From Anaerolineae bacterium (GTDB lineage Bacteria; Chloroflexota; Anaerolineae; 4572-78; J111), in the NCBI GenBank assembly GCA_016926805.1, contig JAFGNV010000143.1, forward strand, positions 1-39,931: DNA of 39,931 bases, written 5' to 3'. Every line of letters begins with the position of its first letter. Position 1 is the stretch's first letter. Positions 22,135 through 30,787 of the stretch are shown here, piece by piece. The translations under genes and the position numbers were made by a program. Below the pieces are notes generated by a model. That model worked only from the letters and a program-made list of their open reading frames with translations, did not search any database and had not been told where the DNA came from.

Positions 22135-24591
22135 TCAAACCATTGGTTCCGGAACCGGTTTTACTTCTTCCTTTTCTGGGGCCGAGGCAATCACCCGGAA
22201 GATGATCTCGCCCTCTTCCACGTCAGCCTCAACCGTATCGCCGGGGCCAAACTTACCGGCCAGAATACCTTCCGAGAAAGCGTCCTCAACTCGCTTCTGG
22301 ATGACCCGGCGCAAGGGGCGAGCGCCAAAATCGGGATCGTAACCTTCTTCGGCAATAAGTTCTTTAACCGCATCGGTTGTCACCAGCACCATCTCTTGTT
22401 CAACCAACCGCTGGCGCACCTGATCCAATAACAAATCTACAATTTCGGTAATTTCTTTCCTGGTCAAAGCCCGGAAGATGATGACGCCATCCAGACGATT
22501 GCGGAATTCGGGGCGAAACATCCGCTCCATCTCTTCCATCACTTTGGCGCGCATTTTCTGGTAGGCTTGCTCTTCGGTAAATTCCTCATCGCGTTTCACG
22601 CCAAAGCCCAAACCTGTTTCGCGTTTGATTAATTCTGCCCCTACATTAGAAGTCAAAATGAGGATGGAGTTACGGAAATCTACCTTCTTGCCTTTGGCAT
22701 CACTTAGATTACCATCTTCCATCACCTGCAAGAGGGTGTTAAAAGCTTCGGGATGGGCTTTTTCAATTTCGTCAAACAAAATAACACTGTAAGGACGGCG
22801 ACGCACGGCTTCGGTTAGTTGGCCGCCTTCTTCGTAGCCCACGTAACCAGGCGGGGAACCAACCAGGCGAGCCACGTTGTGTCGCTCCATAAATTCGCTC
22901 ATGTCCAATTTGATGAGCGCATCTTCACTCCCGAACATGAATTCGGCCAGGGTTTTGGCTAACTCACTCTTGCCCACGCCGGTTGGTCCCAAAAACATAA
23001 AGGTGCCAATGGGGCGGCGAGGGTCTTTAAGACCGGCCCGCGCCCGGCGCACCGCCTTGGATATAGCCACAATGGCTTCGTGCTGGCCGACAATGCGCTT
23101 GTGCAGCGCCTCTTCCATTTGTAGCAGGCGCTCTTTCTCTTCGGTAGCCAGTTGGCGAACCGGAATACCGGTCCACATTGATGTTACTTCAGCAATGTCT
23201 TCTTCGGTGACCTTGGGTTTGTCCGCGCCTGGTTCAAAGTCTAGCGCCGACTCGTCAAAGGGGCTGAGGTCATCATGATCCTCCAGCAGCAGCGTGTCTT
23301 CACCAAGAAAGGCATCGCCTTCTGGTGAAAGTGGCTGATGTTGCAGGTCGGCCGAAAAAGGTATCTTGTATAACCGCACTCTGGCAGCAGCTTCGTCAAT
23401 CAGGTCAATCGCCTTATCGGGCATAAAACGGTCGGTAACATAGCGAGCAGCCAGATGGGCAGCCGCGTAGAGGGCCCCGTCGGTTATCTCCAGGTTATGG
23501 TGCGCCTCGTAGCGGCCCCGAATCCCTTTAAGAATCTCTATGGTTTCCTCAATGGTCGGCTCTTCTACCATCACCGATTGGAAACGTCGTTCCAGGGCGG
23601 CATCGCCCTCGATGTGTTTGCGATATTCGTCCAGGGTGGTCGCCCCAATACACTGCAACTCACCACGGGCCAGGGCCGGTTTCAGAATGTTGGCGGCGTC
23701 AACAGAACTACCCGCCGAACCGGCGCCCACCAACATGTGTAACTCGTCGATAAATAGAATAGAGCCGGACTCTTTGATTTCGTCTATCACTCGCTTTAGC
23801 CGCTCTTCAAACTGGCCCCGATACATCGTTCCGGCAACCAGCGAGCCGACATCGAGCATGACCACCCGTTTGCCCAACAGGGTATCGGGGGCTTCGCCTT
23901 TGACAATACGTTGGGCCAACCCTTCAACAATGGCGGTTTTGCCGACTCCTGGTTCACCAATGAGCGCCGGATTATTTTTGGTGCGCCGAGACAGAATTTG
24001 AATGACGCGTTCGATCTCTATTTGCCGGCCCACCACCGGATCCAACTTTCCCTGGGTGGCATACGCCGTGAGGTCCGTACCCAACTGGTCAACCAGGGGA
24101 GTATTTTTGCCAGACTCCCGGCTAGAAGCAGACGCTGGTTGGGAAGAACTTTCCATCATTACCCGCGCCGTCTGCGAGCGAACCTTGTCCAAACTGACCC
24201 CCAACCCTTTGAGGACATCCACGGCCACCCCCTCACCGGCTCTGACCAGACCCAGCAAGAGGTGTTCGGTGCCAATGTAGTGGTGCCCCAAACGCCGCGC
24301 CTCATCAACCGCCAATTCGATGACGCGTTTGGTCCGGGGGGTCAGGCTTAATTTGCCATACATGGCTCGCTGTCCCCGACCAACGGTGCGTTCCACACGT
24401 TCGCGCACTTGCCTGGGGTCCACCCCCAGATCACGGAGAACTCTGACAGCCACCCCGTTTTCTTCCCGAACCAATCCCAACAAAAGGTGTTCTGTGCCAA
24501 TGTAATTGTGGTTCAGACGTTGGGCTTCCTCCTGAGCCAGAGTTAGCACCCGTCGTGCCCGTTTGGTAAATCTATCAAATTTATCAGACAT
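22135..24591 (-). CDS. clpC: Clp ATPase subunit ClpC with an atypical M region
   Basis: The protein has 818 residues. Two N-terminal Clp_N repeats (1-145) each contain the [15 protein letters not shown] segment. The first AAA domain has G-E-P-G-V-G-K-T and the second G-P-T-G-V-G-K-S. Between them, at about 411-459 (23215-23357), where ClpC normally carries a basic, coiled-coil M domain with an F-E-x-A-A-x-L-R-D motif, there is an acidic low-complexity stretch rich in Asp, Glu, Ser and Pro. The M domain docks adaptors such as MecA and controls hexamer assembly, so control here must differ. It unfolds substrates for ClpP, which is not in the window. The C-terminal tail is acidic and Pro-rich. 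Confidence 0.92.
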   Translation of the reverse strand: MSDKFDRFTKRARRVLTLAQEEAQRLNHNYIGTEHLLLGLVREENGVAVRVLRDLGVDPRQVRERVERTVGRGQRAMYGKLSLTPRTKRVIELAVDEARRLGHHYIGTEHLLLGLVRAGEGVAVDVLKGLGVSLDKVRSQTARVMMESSSQPASASSRESGKNTPLVDQLGTDLTAYATQGKLDPVVGRQIEIERVIQILSRRTKNNPALIGEPGVGKTAIVEGLAQRIVKGEAPDTLLGKRVVMLDVGSLVAGTMYRGQFEERLKRVIDEIKESGSILFIDELHMLVGAGSAGSSVDAANILKPALARGELQCIGATTLDEYRKHIEGDAALERRFQSVMVEEPTIEETIEILKGIRGRYEAHHNLEITDGALYAAAHLAARYVTDRFMPDKAIDLIDEAAARVRLYKIPFSADLQHQPLSPEGDAFLGEDTLLLEDHDDLSPFDESALDFEPGADKPKVTEEDIAEVTSMWTGIPVRQLATEEKERLLQMEEALHKRIVGQHEAIVAISKAVRRARAGLKDPRRPIGTFMFLGPTGVGKSELAKTLAEFMFGSEDALIKLDMSEFMERHNVARLVGSPPGYVGYEEGGQLTEAVRRRPYSVILFDEIEKAHPEAFNTLLQVMEDGNLSDAKGKKVDFRNSILILTSNVGAELIKRETGLGFGVKRDEEFTEEQAYQKMRAKVMEEMERMFRPEFRNRLDGVIIFRALTRKEITEIVDLLLDQVRQRLVEQEMVLVTTDAVKELIAEEGYDPDFGARPLRRVIQKRVEDAFSEGILAGKFGPGDTVEADVEEGEIIFRVIASAPEKEEVKPVPEPMV

Positions 24592-24621
24592 TTAAAATAT
24601 CCTCATCCAATACTCACTGAC

Positions 24622-24650
24622 TATTTACCTTGCCCGGTCGGGATTGTCAA
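24622..24650 (-). promoter_or_regulatory. Sigma-70-like promoter for clpC
   Basis: On the minus strand TTGACA (24650-24645) and TAAATA (24627-24622) are 17 bases apart. The spacer contains CCCGACCGGG, a small palindrome. No CIRCE or CtsR-type operator was seen. Confidence 0.6.
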
Positions 24651-24763
24651 ATATTATATGGCATTTGGGAGTTACGTTGTTAAGCTGGTTGGTCCCCTAG
24701 CCAGGCACCCCGTTACTCAGTGAAATTTTTTGGGATCTTAACCTACAGACAAGTAAAACAAAT

Positions 24764-24794
24764 TTGCGTTGCGCAACGGATTAGCGCAACGCAA
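24764..24794. terminator. Perfect 11-bp hairpin after the S1 gene
   Basis: TTGCGTTGCGC (24764-24774) pairs perfectly with GCGCAACGCAA (24784-24794) over a 9-base loop. On the minus strand it is followed by AAATTTGTTTTAC, a weak U-rich tail. It lies about 105 bases past the S1 stop and may be its terminator, or a repeated palindrome. Confidence 0.5.
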
Positions 24795-24900
24795 CACGGT
24801 ACATCGCCGAAGGTACCTAAACTTTGTCTACCATTAACGCACAATTCCAGGCACGCTTTTGGCCTTGATTTTTGCGGACAAAGCCGGGAGGAAAAATTCT

Positions 24901-26352
24901 TTAAGTTTCGGTATCGTCTGCTGCCGGGTCCTCACCAGCAGCGAGGGCTTCATCAGAACTGGGGGCCTCATCAGAACTGAGAGCTTCATCAGAATTAAGG
25001 GCCTCATCAGGGCTGAGGGCCTCATCAGGGCTGAGGGCCTCATCAGGGCTGAGGGCCTCATCAGGGCTGAGGGCCTCATCAGGGCTGAGGGCCTCGTTAT
25101 CGACAACGATTTGAATCTCATCAGTCTGGGTCTCGTCAACGAGGTCAGACACATCAGCCTCAGAGGCCCGCTCCTCATCCGCCACCATTTCTTTTTCTTC
25201 CTGGTAGGTGAGCCACTCCTCATAGCCTTCCACCTGTTTCAGGCTCAAACCCATTCGCCGCCGGTCGGGATCGATATGAATAATTCGCACTTTCACTTCC
25301 TGACCTTCGGCCAAGACATCGCGGGGATGGGTAATATTTTTCTCGGTTATTTCGGAGATGTGAATGAGACCCTCGATACGGTCATCGAGACGGGCAAATG
25401 CCCCAAAGTCGGTAAGTTTGGTAATAACGGCATCAACAATCTGGTCAACCGAATAATGTTCAAAAACTTCGCTCCAGGGTTCCGGTTCCAGGCGTTTTAA
25501 ACTCAGTGCCACCCGTTGCTGTTCGTGGTCGACACTGAGAACATAAACTTCAATCTCATCACCAACTTTTAGCACTTCGCGCGGATGGGAGATTCGCGTC
25601 CAGGATAACTCAGAAAGATGGACAAGGCCGTCAATACCGCCAATATCAACAAACGCGCCAAAATTCGCCAAACTGGTTACCCGACCTTTACGGGTGTCGC
25701 CCTCCTTTAGCTCTTCCAAAAATTGGGCTTTTTCCTGGCGAATATCCTCTTCAACGGCTCGCTCGGACAGAATCAACCGATTTCGTGCACGTTCCACTTC
25801 AATTATCTTCAACCGGAGTATTTCCCCGGTCATTTGGTTCCAGCGGTCGGGGCGGTGAGGCCCGCCGTATTGCGCGTTAATCAAAAGCGACCCGGGCACA
25901 AAACCTCGGATCTGGCCAAAATTCACCAGCAAACCACCTTTGTTGTTGCCAACCACCTTGCCCTCGATGGTTTCACCAGCAGCAAAAATACGTTCGGCCT
26001 CATCCCAGTCTCGTTCTACCCTGGCCTGGCTCAGTGAGAGACTAATCCGATCTTCTTCACCCTCCACGCTCAACACATAAACTGGAACTTTTTCGCCTTC
26101 TTTAATTTTGGAAATTTCTTCAGGAGTTAAATTGTTCAGGTCCTTGGTATCCACTATACCTTCAGACTTTGCGCCCACGTCAATCAAGATTTCGGTGGGA
26201 CTTTTGCGAGCCACAATTCCTTTAATGATGTCGCCCGGCTTGAGTACGCGAAGAAATTTTTCTTCTTCTTGATCCAGCAGCTCGGCCATGCTCATTACTT
26301 CATCCTCGGAATTGGCCGAACCACTTTTACCAGATGGGGTGTAACCCTGCAT
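24901..26352 (-). CDS. rpsA: Ribosomal protein S1 with repetitive acidic tail
   Basis: The protein has 483 residues and four S1 RNA-binding domains (about 36-105, 120-190, 210-282 and 296-370). The third has the clearest F-G-A-F-V-D-I-G motif. Four domains are normal for S1 outside Proteobacteria. The last ~60 residues are a repeated L-S-P-D-E-A unit encoded by an 18-bp tandem repeat, then an acidic end. The tail is not part of the S1 fold and is probably disordered. S1 helps the 30S subunit bind mRNAs with weak Shine-Dalgarno sequences, relevant here because several genes lack a good one. The promoter at 26400-26428 is strong. Confidence 0.92.
   Translation of the reverse strand: MQGYTPSGKSGSANSEDEVMSMAELLDQEEEKFLRVLKPGDIIKGIVARKSPTEILIDVGAKSEGIVDTKDLNNLTPEEISKIKEGEKVPVYVLSVEGEEDRISLSLSQARVERDWDEAERIFAAGETIEGKVVGNNKGGLLVNFGQIRGFVPGSLLINAQYGGPHRPDRWNQMTGEILRLKIIEVERARNRLILSERAVEEDIRQEKAQFLEELKEGDTRKGRVTSLANFGAFVDIGGIDGLVHLSELSWTRISHPREVLKVGDEIEVYVLSVDHEQQRVALSLKRLEPEPWSEVFEHYSVDQIVDAVITKLTDFGAFARLDDRIEGLIHISEITEKNITHPRDVLAEGQEVKVRIIHIDPDRRRMGLSLKQVEGYEEWLTYQEEKEMVADEERASEADVSDLVDETQTDEIQIVVDNEALSPDEALSPDEALSPDEALSPDEALSPDEALNSDEALSSDEAPSSDEALAAGEDPAADDTET
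24946..25089. repeat. 18-bp tandem repeat inside rpsA
   Basis: Eight 18-bp units run in frame. The five at 25000-25089 are identical (GGCCTCATCAGGGCTGAG); the three at 24946-24999 are degenerate. They encode L-S-P-D-E-A on the minus strand. Perfect identity of the central copies implies recent expansion, so copy number probably varies between strains. Confidence 0.95.
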
Positions 26353-26399
26353 AAGATATTATAGTCTCCTCACTTTGTCGAACTTGACAGATTAGTCAC

Positions 26400-26428
26400 A
26401 TTATACTTCGATTTTGGCCAAAAATCAA
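26400..26428 (-). promoter_or_regulatory. Sigma-70-like promoter for rpsA
   Basis: On the minus strand TTGATT (26428-26423) and TATAAT (26405-26400) are 17 bases apart. The leader to the ATG is about 40 bases with a GGAG. Confidence 0.7.
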
Positions 26429-26447
26429 ACACTATCCAGACCGCACC

Positions 26448-26846
26448 TCAAGGCCGGTTGACAATCGCCACGGCTTCAATTTCCACGTTCGCTCCCAGGG
26501 GCAACGCGGCCACCTGCACGGTACTACGAGCCGGTGGAGCGCTGGCAAAAAAGCTGCCGTAAACCTGGTTGATTGTGGCAAAATCGGCCAGGTTGGTTAC
26601 AAAAATGGTGGTTTTGACCACGCTGGCCAGGCCGCTGCCGGCCGCTTCTAACACGGCAGCCAAATTCTGCATCACCTGCCGGGTTTGCGCCTCAATGCCG
26701 CCTTCAATCAACTGGCCGGTTTCCGGCACCAGCGCAATTTGTCCGGCCGTGTAAATGAGGTCACCCACCCGAACCGCTTGCGAATAAGGTCCAACTGCTG
26801 CCGGGGCGCTTTTTGTCGAGATAATTTCACGTTTAGCTACCATCAT
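26448..26846 (-). CDS. ridA: RidA family enamine/imine deaminase
   Basis: The protein has 132 residues, full length for RidA. The motif P-P-A-R-S-T-V-Q-V holds the catalytic Arg. The N-terminal G-P-Y-S-Q-A-V and the C-terminal V-E-I-E-A-V-A are typical of the archetypal RidA subfamily. It hydrolyses the reactive 2-aminoacrylate and related enamines made by PLP enzymes. Two adjacent ATGs at 26846 and 26843 are both possible. The gene is divergent from guaB. Confidence 0.92.
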   Translation of the reverse strand: MMVAKREIISTKSAPAAVGPYSQAVRVGDLIYTAGQIALVPETGQLIEGGIEAQTRQVMQNLAAVLEAAGSGLASVVKTTIFVTNLADFATINQVYGSFFASAPPARSTVQVAALPLGANVEIEAVAIVNRP

Positions 26847-26871
26847 TAACCCTCACTGATTGGATTTTTGA

Positions 26872-26901
26872 CAGGCATTGCCTGACCGCCCCATTGTAAC
26901 A
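26872..26901 (-). promoter_or_regulatory. Possible ridA promoter and palindromic operator
   Basis: TGTTACAAT is read on the minus strand at 26901-26893. The palindrome CAGGCATTGCCTG (26872-26884, 6-bp arms) would lie at about +2 to +14, where a repressor could bind. The regulator is unknown. Confidence 0.35.
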
Positions 26902-26945
26902 TAGACATAATAAGTCAAGAAATTGGGGGGAGTTTTTTTCACAGA

Positions 26946-26974
26946 TTGGCGAAAAGTTGGACGTGAGGTAAAAT
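26946..26974 (+). promoter_or_regulatory. Sigma-70-like promoter for guaB, with leader hairpin
   Basis: TTGGCG (26946-26951) and TAAAAT (26969-26974) are 17 bases apart. ATCTCA (26977-26982) and TGAGAT (26991-26996) can form a short hairpin at the 5' end of the transcript, before GAGGAGA and ATG 27018. Confidence 0.6.
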
Positions 26975-27017
26975 CAATCTCAGCACCAATTGAGATAAAC
27001 CGTGAGGAGAATATACT

Positions 27018-28478
27018 ATGAAAATTCGACCGACGAAAGGTTTGACGTTTGATGACGTGTTACTGGTACCAAAACGCTCTCCTATTTCATCACGGCAAGA
27101 TGTTGATACCTCCTCCTGGCTGACGCCAACTATAAAGCTACGCCTGCCCATTGTTAGCGCCAACATGGATACCGTAACCGAGGCCAGAATGGCCATTGCA
27201 ATGGCCCGGGTTGGGGGGATTGGCATCCTCCACCGTTTTATGCCCATCGAGGCCCAGGCCCGGCAGGTGGAACAGGTCAAGCGCGCCCAGGGCTTTGTGG
27301 TCGAGCATCCCCGTTCGATTTCGCAGGCCGCCTCTATTGCCGAGGCCAAGACAATGATGAAACAACACGACGTGGGAGGATTGGTGGTCACCAATGGCAG
27401 GGATGAACTGGTCGGCCTGGTTACCCAACGGGACATTCTCTTTGCTCCAGATGATAGCGCGCCGGTTGGTTCGGTAATGACGCCGCCCGACCAAATTATC
27501 AGTGTCAAGCCCGACGTTTCTCCAGCCGAAGCTCGCACCTTGCTCCACAAACATCGGTTGGAAAAATTGCCCATCATCGACCAGGCGGGACATCTGGTGG
27601 GTTTGATTACGGCGCAGGATATTGTCAAACACGAACAACACCCTAACGCGACCAAAGATGAACGGGGGCGTTTACGGGTGGGAGCAGCCCTTGGCGTGCA
27701 AACCAATGATTTGGACCGGGCGGCGGCCTTGCTGGCCGCTGGAGCCGATTTGTTGGTGCTGGATATTGCCCACGGTCACGCCGATCACTGTCTGCAAATG
27801 ATCAAGAAGCTGCGCCGTGAGTTTCCCAAAGCGCAGATAGTGGCCGGCAACGTGGCCTCCAAAGACGGCGCCCGTGATTTAGCCGAGGCCGGAGCCGATG
27901 CAATTAAAGTGGGCGTGGGACCAGGTTCTATCTGCACCACCCGGATTGTAACGGGGTTTGGCGTGCCGCAATTAACGGCAATTATGGACGCGGTTGAGGG
28001 TCTGGCCGAGGTAGGCCGCCGTATTCCCCTTATCGCCGACGGTGGCATCCGCAGCTCCGGTGATATGGTCAAGGCGCTGGCCGCTGGAGCATCGGCAGTG
28101 ATGATCGGCAGCCTGTTTGCCGGTTGTGAAGAAGCACCGGGAGCCACGGTTATCCGCAACGGGCAGAAAAACAAGATTGTGCGGGGTATGGCCTCGTTGG
28201 GGGCGGCGATAGGCCGCAAAGCCGTTGCGCCCGGCGAAGACGAGAGCGCCGAAAGCCAAGAGGATTGGGATAAGGTGGTGCCGGAAGGGGTTGAGGCAGT
28301 AGTGCCCTATCGCGGGAATGTCGAGGAACTTATCTACCAGTTGGTCGGCGGGTTGCGCTCCGGTTTGAGCTACGGCGGGGCCACAACCATTGAACAATTA
28401 CAGGCCAACGCCGAGTTCATCGAAATCACTCCGGCGGGCGTGCGTGAGAGTTACTCGCACGATGTGGAGCGAGTGTGA
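27018..28478 (+). CDS. guaB: IMP dehydrogenase
   Basis: The protein has 486 residues, the usual bacterial length. The active-site loop G-P-G-S-I-C-T-T-R places the catalytic Cys at 306. A CBS pair lies at about 93-200 inside the TIM barrel. The E-x-x-x-x-x-V-P-Y-R-G segment near 430-440 belongs to the flap. It oxidises IMP to XMP with NAD+, the committed step to GMP. It is monocistronic, and its stop codon abuts the stop of the convergent acetyltransferase gene. Confidence 0.97.
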   Translation: MKIRPTKGLTFDDVLLVPKRSPISSRQDVDTSSWLTPTIKLRLPIVSANMDTVTEARMAIAMARVGGIGILHRFMPIEAQARQVEQVKRAQGFVVEHPRSISQAASIAEAKTMMKQHDVGGLVVTNGRDELVGLVTQRDILFAPDDSAPVGSVMTPPDQIISVKPDVSPAEARTLLHKHRLEKLPIIDQAGHLVGLITAQDIVKHEQHPNATKDERGRLRVGAALGVQTNDLDRAAALLAAGADLLVLDIAHGHADHCLQMIKKLRREFPKAQIVAGNVASKDGARDLAEAGADAIKVGVGPGSICTTRIVTGFGVPQLTAIMDAVEGLAEVGRRIPLIADGGIRSSGDMVKALAAGASAVMIGSLFAGCEEAPGATVIRNGQKNKIVRGMASLGAAIGRKAVAPGEDESAESQEDWDKVVPEGVEAVVPYRGNVEELIYQLVGGLRSGLSYGGATTIEQLQANAEFIEITPAGVRESYSHDVERV

Positions 28479-28961
28479 TTAAGTTAAAGGCAAAACAAAA
28501 TTGGCCGCTTGTGGCCGTTCTTCCCAACCCACCTTTTTGTAAAACCCGCGTTGGTACGACTCCCGTTGGCGGATGTTGAGCAACATCAACCTGGAGCAGC
28601 CACGCTGTCTGGCTTCTTTCTTCACCGTTTCCAATAATTTGGTGCCGATGCCCTGACCTCGTTCTGTGTCACGGATAAATAGTTCAGATACATACCCTTC
28701 GGGGCCAGCCAGCATCAGATAAGGTAGCCAGTGCACCGCCGTATAACCGGCTACCGTTCCGTTCGCCTTTTCGGCCACGTAGACCGAGTGACTATCATCG
28801 GCGGCGCAGAGTTGGAAATGATACCCAACTCGCCGCTCAGTTTCCAGAGCCGTCTCTGAGTTGAAACGAGTAAGCCATTCCAGTCCCCGCAAAATATCCA
28901 CAATCGCCGAAACATCCTCTTCCGTTGCCTGACGGATATTCACCACTTGTTCATTGTTCAT
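28479..28961 (-). CDS. GNAT-family N-acetyltransferase
   Basis: The protein has 160 residues. Motif A reads E-R-G-Q-G-I-G-T-K-L-L (about 109-119), the acetyl-CoA pyrophosphate-binding loop. A conserved Y-V-S-E-L-F-I precedes it and a Y-Q-R-G-F-Y-K-K-V-G-W segment follows, as in small-molecule acetyltransferases. The substrate is not evident. Its TAA shares no spacer with the guaB TGA. Confidence 0.85.
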   Translation of the reverse strand: MNNEQVVNIRQATEEDVSAIVDILRGLEWLTRFNSETALETERRVGYHFQLCAADDSHSVYVAEKANGTVAGYTAVHWLPYLMLAGPEGYVSELFIRDTERGQGIGTKLLETVKKEARQRGCSRLMLLNIRQRESYQRGFYKKVGWEERPQAANFVLPLT

Positions 28962-29039
28962 TGCTCACCGCTTCGCGCCGTAGGCACCGCCGACCGCCAT
29001 CCGCACCGCCGGGATGGGCGCATACGCCTGATGATTAGG

Positions 29040-29148
29040 GCTAAGGATTAAGCCTAAACTAAGTTTAGGACAACTTCCGCATTTTAGAGATAAATTCCTC
29101 CGAAAATCGGTTTGATTTGGGGAAGTTATTTAATACTCAATCCTTAGC
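29040..29148. repeat. Multi-branched inverted-repeat element, possible structured RNA
   Basis: The outer arms GCTAAGGATT (29040-29049) and AATCCTTAGC (29139-29148) pair perfectly over 10 bp. Inside are a near-continuous palindrome CCTAAACT-A-AGTTTAGG (29053-29069), a 7-bp pair AACTTCC (29072-29078) with GGAAGTT (29121-29127), and within that CCGA-AAA-TCGG (29099-29109). The three-way-junction layout is unlikely by chance. It lies upstream of an acetyltransferase promoter (TGCTAAAAT, 29164-29172). Confidence 0.6.
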
Positions 29149-29205
29149 TTCTGGCACAGTGTATGCTAAAATACGAAAATAGCCAATAGCGCCCAGGAGA
29201 AAATT

Positions 29206-29679
29206 ATGCCCTTTATTTTTAGGCCAATAACTGAAGTCGATATTCGCCAAATCACCGCCTGGCAGTACGAGCCGCCATATCACCCTTACAACCTGGCCGA
29301 CCCGCCCGACGCGGCGGACATTGAATACTTTTTAGATCCGCAAAACAACTTCTATATCATTACCAATGAGTCGAACGAGTTGCTGGCTTTCTGCTCCTTT
29401 GGGCTGGATGCCCAGGTGCCCGGCGGCGACTACCGGGCTACGGCATTGGACATAGGGCTGGGAATTCGACCGGATTTGACCGGGCAAGGAAACGGGGCAA
29501 CGTTTGTCGAGGCTGTGCTTGATTTTGCCCCGCGCACGTTTGCCCCGACGATGTTCCGGGTGACCGTGGCCGAATTCAACAAACGCGCCTTGCGAGTCTG
29601 GGAAAAAGCCGGATTTCGGCAAGTGCAAAGATTCCAGAAAAATAATGATAATCAAACGTTTATCGTGTTGGTCAGGTGA
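29206..29679 (+). CDS. GNAT-family N-acetyltransferase
   Basis: The protein has 157 residues. It begins F-I-F-R-P-I-T-E-V-D-I like RimJ/RimL-type members, and motif A reads D-L-T-G-Q-G-N-G-A-T-F-V. The C-terminal N-K-R-A-L-R-V-W-E-K-A-G-F is a family hallmark. CAGGAG lies before the ATG. The gene overlaps the convergent reductase gene by 8 bases at its 3' end. It may acetylate a protein N terminus or a small amine; the sequence does not decide. Confidence 0.88.
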   Translation: MPFIFRPITEVDIRQITAWQYEPPYHPYNLADPPDAADIEYFLDPQNNFYIITNESNELLAFCSFGLDAQVPGGDYRATALDIGLGIRPDLTGQGNGATFVEAVLDFAPRTFAPTMFRVTVAEFNKRALRVWEKAGFRQVQRFQKNNDNQTFIVLVR

Positions 29680-30787
29680 GAGAATCGGCAGACTCATCCA
29701 GCGCTGATTTGTTGGATAAAGATGTCCAGGGAAGTTGGTCGAAACGCCGGGTGCCGGGAATGTCCAGGATGAATTCTGATCCGAACGCCTGGGCCGGAGT
29801 CAGGGTTCCTTGCGGTTGCAATTCTAACGTCTTTTCTACGCAACGCACCCCGGCGAGAGCCGTGTAGTGATAGGCTTCCGGCGTTTCCAGCCAGGCCTCG
29901 GCTTCGTCGCCTGACTCGTTGGCAACCCAGGCCCAGAGCTGACAGCGAGCGGTATGGCGGGTATGTTCAGGGGGGCCGTGAATGATTTTTTCCACCAATT
30001 TCTGCGCGGCTTGTCGAACAATTTTGCTGGAAAACAGCCTCATACTCAACGGCCCAATCCAGCGAATGACTGACGCCATCAAGGGGGGATAGGCCAGATA
30101 GGCCGTGATATTTTCGACGCTGGTGCTCTGGTACGCCGTGGTTACATCCCCCCAGGTAACCGGATACACCGTCCGTTCGCCATCGACAAAACGGACACGT
30201 TGGGGAAACCGGCCTACCGGATGTGATACCAATTGCCCGTTGCGCCGGGTCAAAATACCGCCGGAGACATGTTCCAGCATGCTTTTGGTTGTTCCGGCGC
30301 TTGTTCCGGCCAGGGCAACCACGCCAATTTTTAATTCGGTTGGCTTGGTAACTTGGTTGGCCACGTAGGTCGCCAGACAATTGGTCGGCACCACATCAAA
30401 ACCGACCCCGGAGATAATGGCCATACCCTGTTGCTGCGCCTGTCGGTCGTAAGTCAGGTTTGCTTCAAAAACCGTCACCTCGCCGGTAATGTCCAGGTAA
30501 TGGGTTTTTCCCGCCAGGCAGGCCTGCACCATCGGGCGGCTGGTGTGAACAAAGGGACCGGCGGCGTGAAAGACCAGATCAAAATCGGCCACGGTTTTGG
30601 CCAGTTTGTCTTCATCTTGCAGGTCGAGCGCAACGTAATTGAGTTCCAGCCGTTGGGCCAGGGGGACGAGTTTTTGAGCCGAACGTCCGGCCAAAACAGG
30701 CCGATGCCCCCGCCGAATGGCTTCCCTGGCCAACAACTTGCCGGTAAAACCATAGGCTCCGTAGAGCAGCCAATGGCCGGTGGTCAT
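29672..30787 (-). CDS. Saccharopine-dehydrogenase-like NAD(P)-binding protein (trans-acting enoyl reductase family)
   Basis: The protein has 371 residues. An N-terminal Rossmann motif, Y-G-A-Y-G-F-T-G-K (about 9-17), is followed by A-G-R-S-A-Q-K-L, typical of NADP-preferring saccharopine-dehydrogenase-like proteins. The H-A-A-G-P-F and Y-L-D-I-T-G-E segments match the branch annotated as trans-acting enoyl reductases, which in mycobacteria serve lipid synthesis. The ATG overlaps the stop of the upstream gene in an ATGA, so the two are translationally coupled and probably act together. The exact substrate is unknown. Confidence 0.85.
   Translation of the reverse strand: MTTGHWLLYGAYGFTGKLLAREAIRRGHRPVLAGRSAQKLVPLAQRLELNYVALDLQDEDKLAKTVADFDLVFHAAGPFVHTSRPMVQACLAGKTHYLDITGEVTVFEANLTYDRQAQQQGMAIISGVGFDVVPTNCLATYVANQVTKPTELKIGVVALAGTSAGTTKSMLEHVSGGILTRRNGQLVSHPVGRFPQRVRFVDGERTVYPVTWGDVTTAYQSTSVENITAYLAYPPLMASVIRWIGPLSMRLFSSKIVRQAAQKLVEKIIHGPPEHTRHTARCQLWAWVANESGDEAEAWLETPEAYHYTALAGVRCVEKTLELQPQGTLTPAQAFGSEFILDIPGTRRFDQLPWTSLSNKSALDESADSLT

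Larger units (their letters stand above)
24592..24900. other. Gene-free gap with clpC promoter and a hairpin
   Basis: The 309 bases hold the leftward clpC promoter (24622-24650) and the hairpin at 24764-24794. No credible reading frame, RNA gene or other repeat was seen in the rest. Confidence 0.6.

Noticed and set aside
25000..25089. CRISPR-like array
   Set aside because: The 18-bp units are contiguous without spacers, in frame in the S1 gene and encode a peptide repeat.
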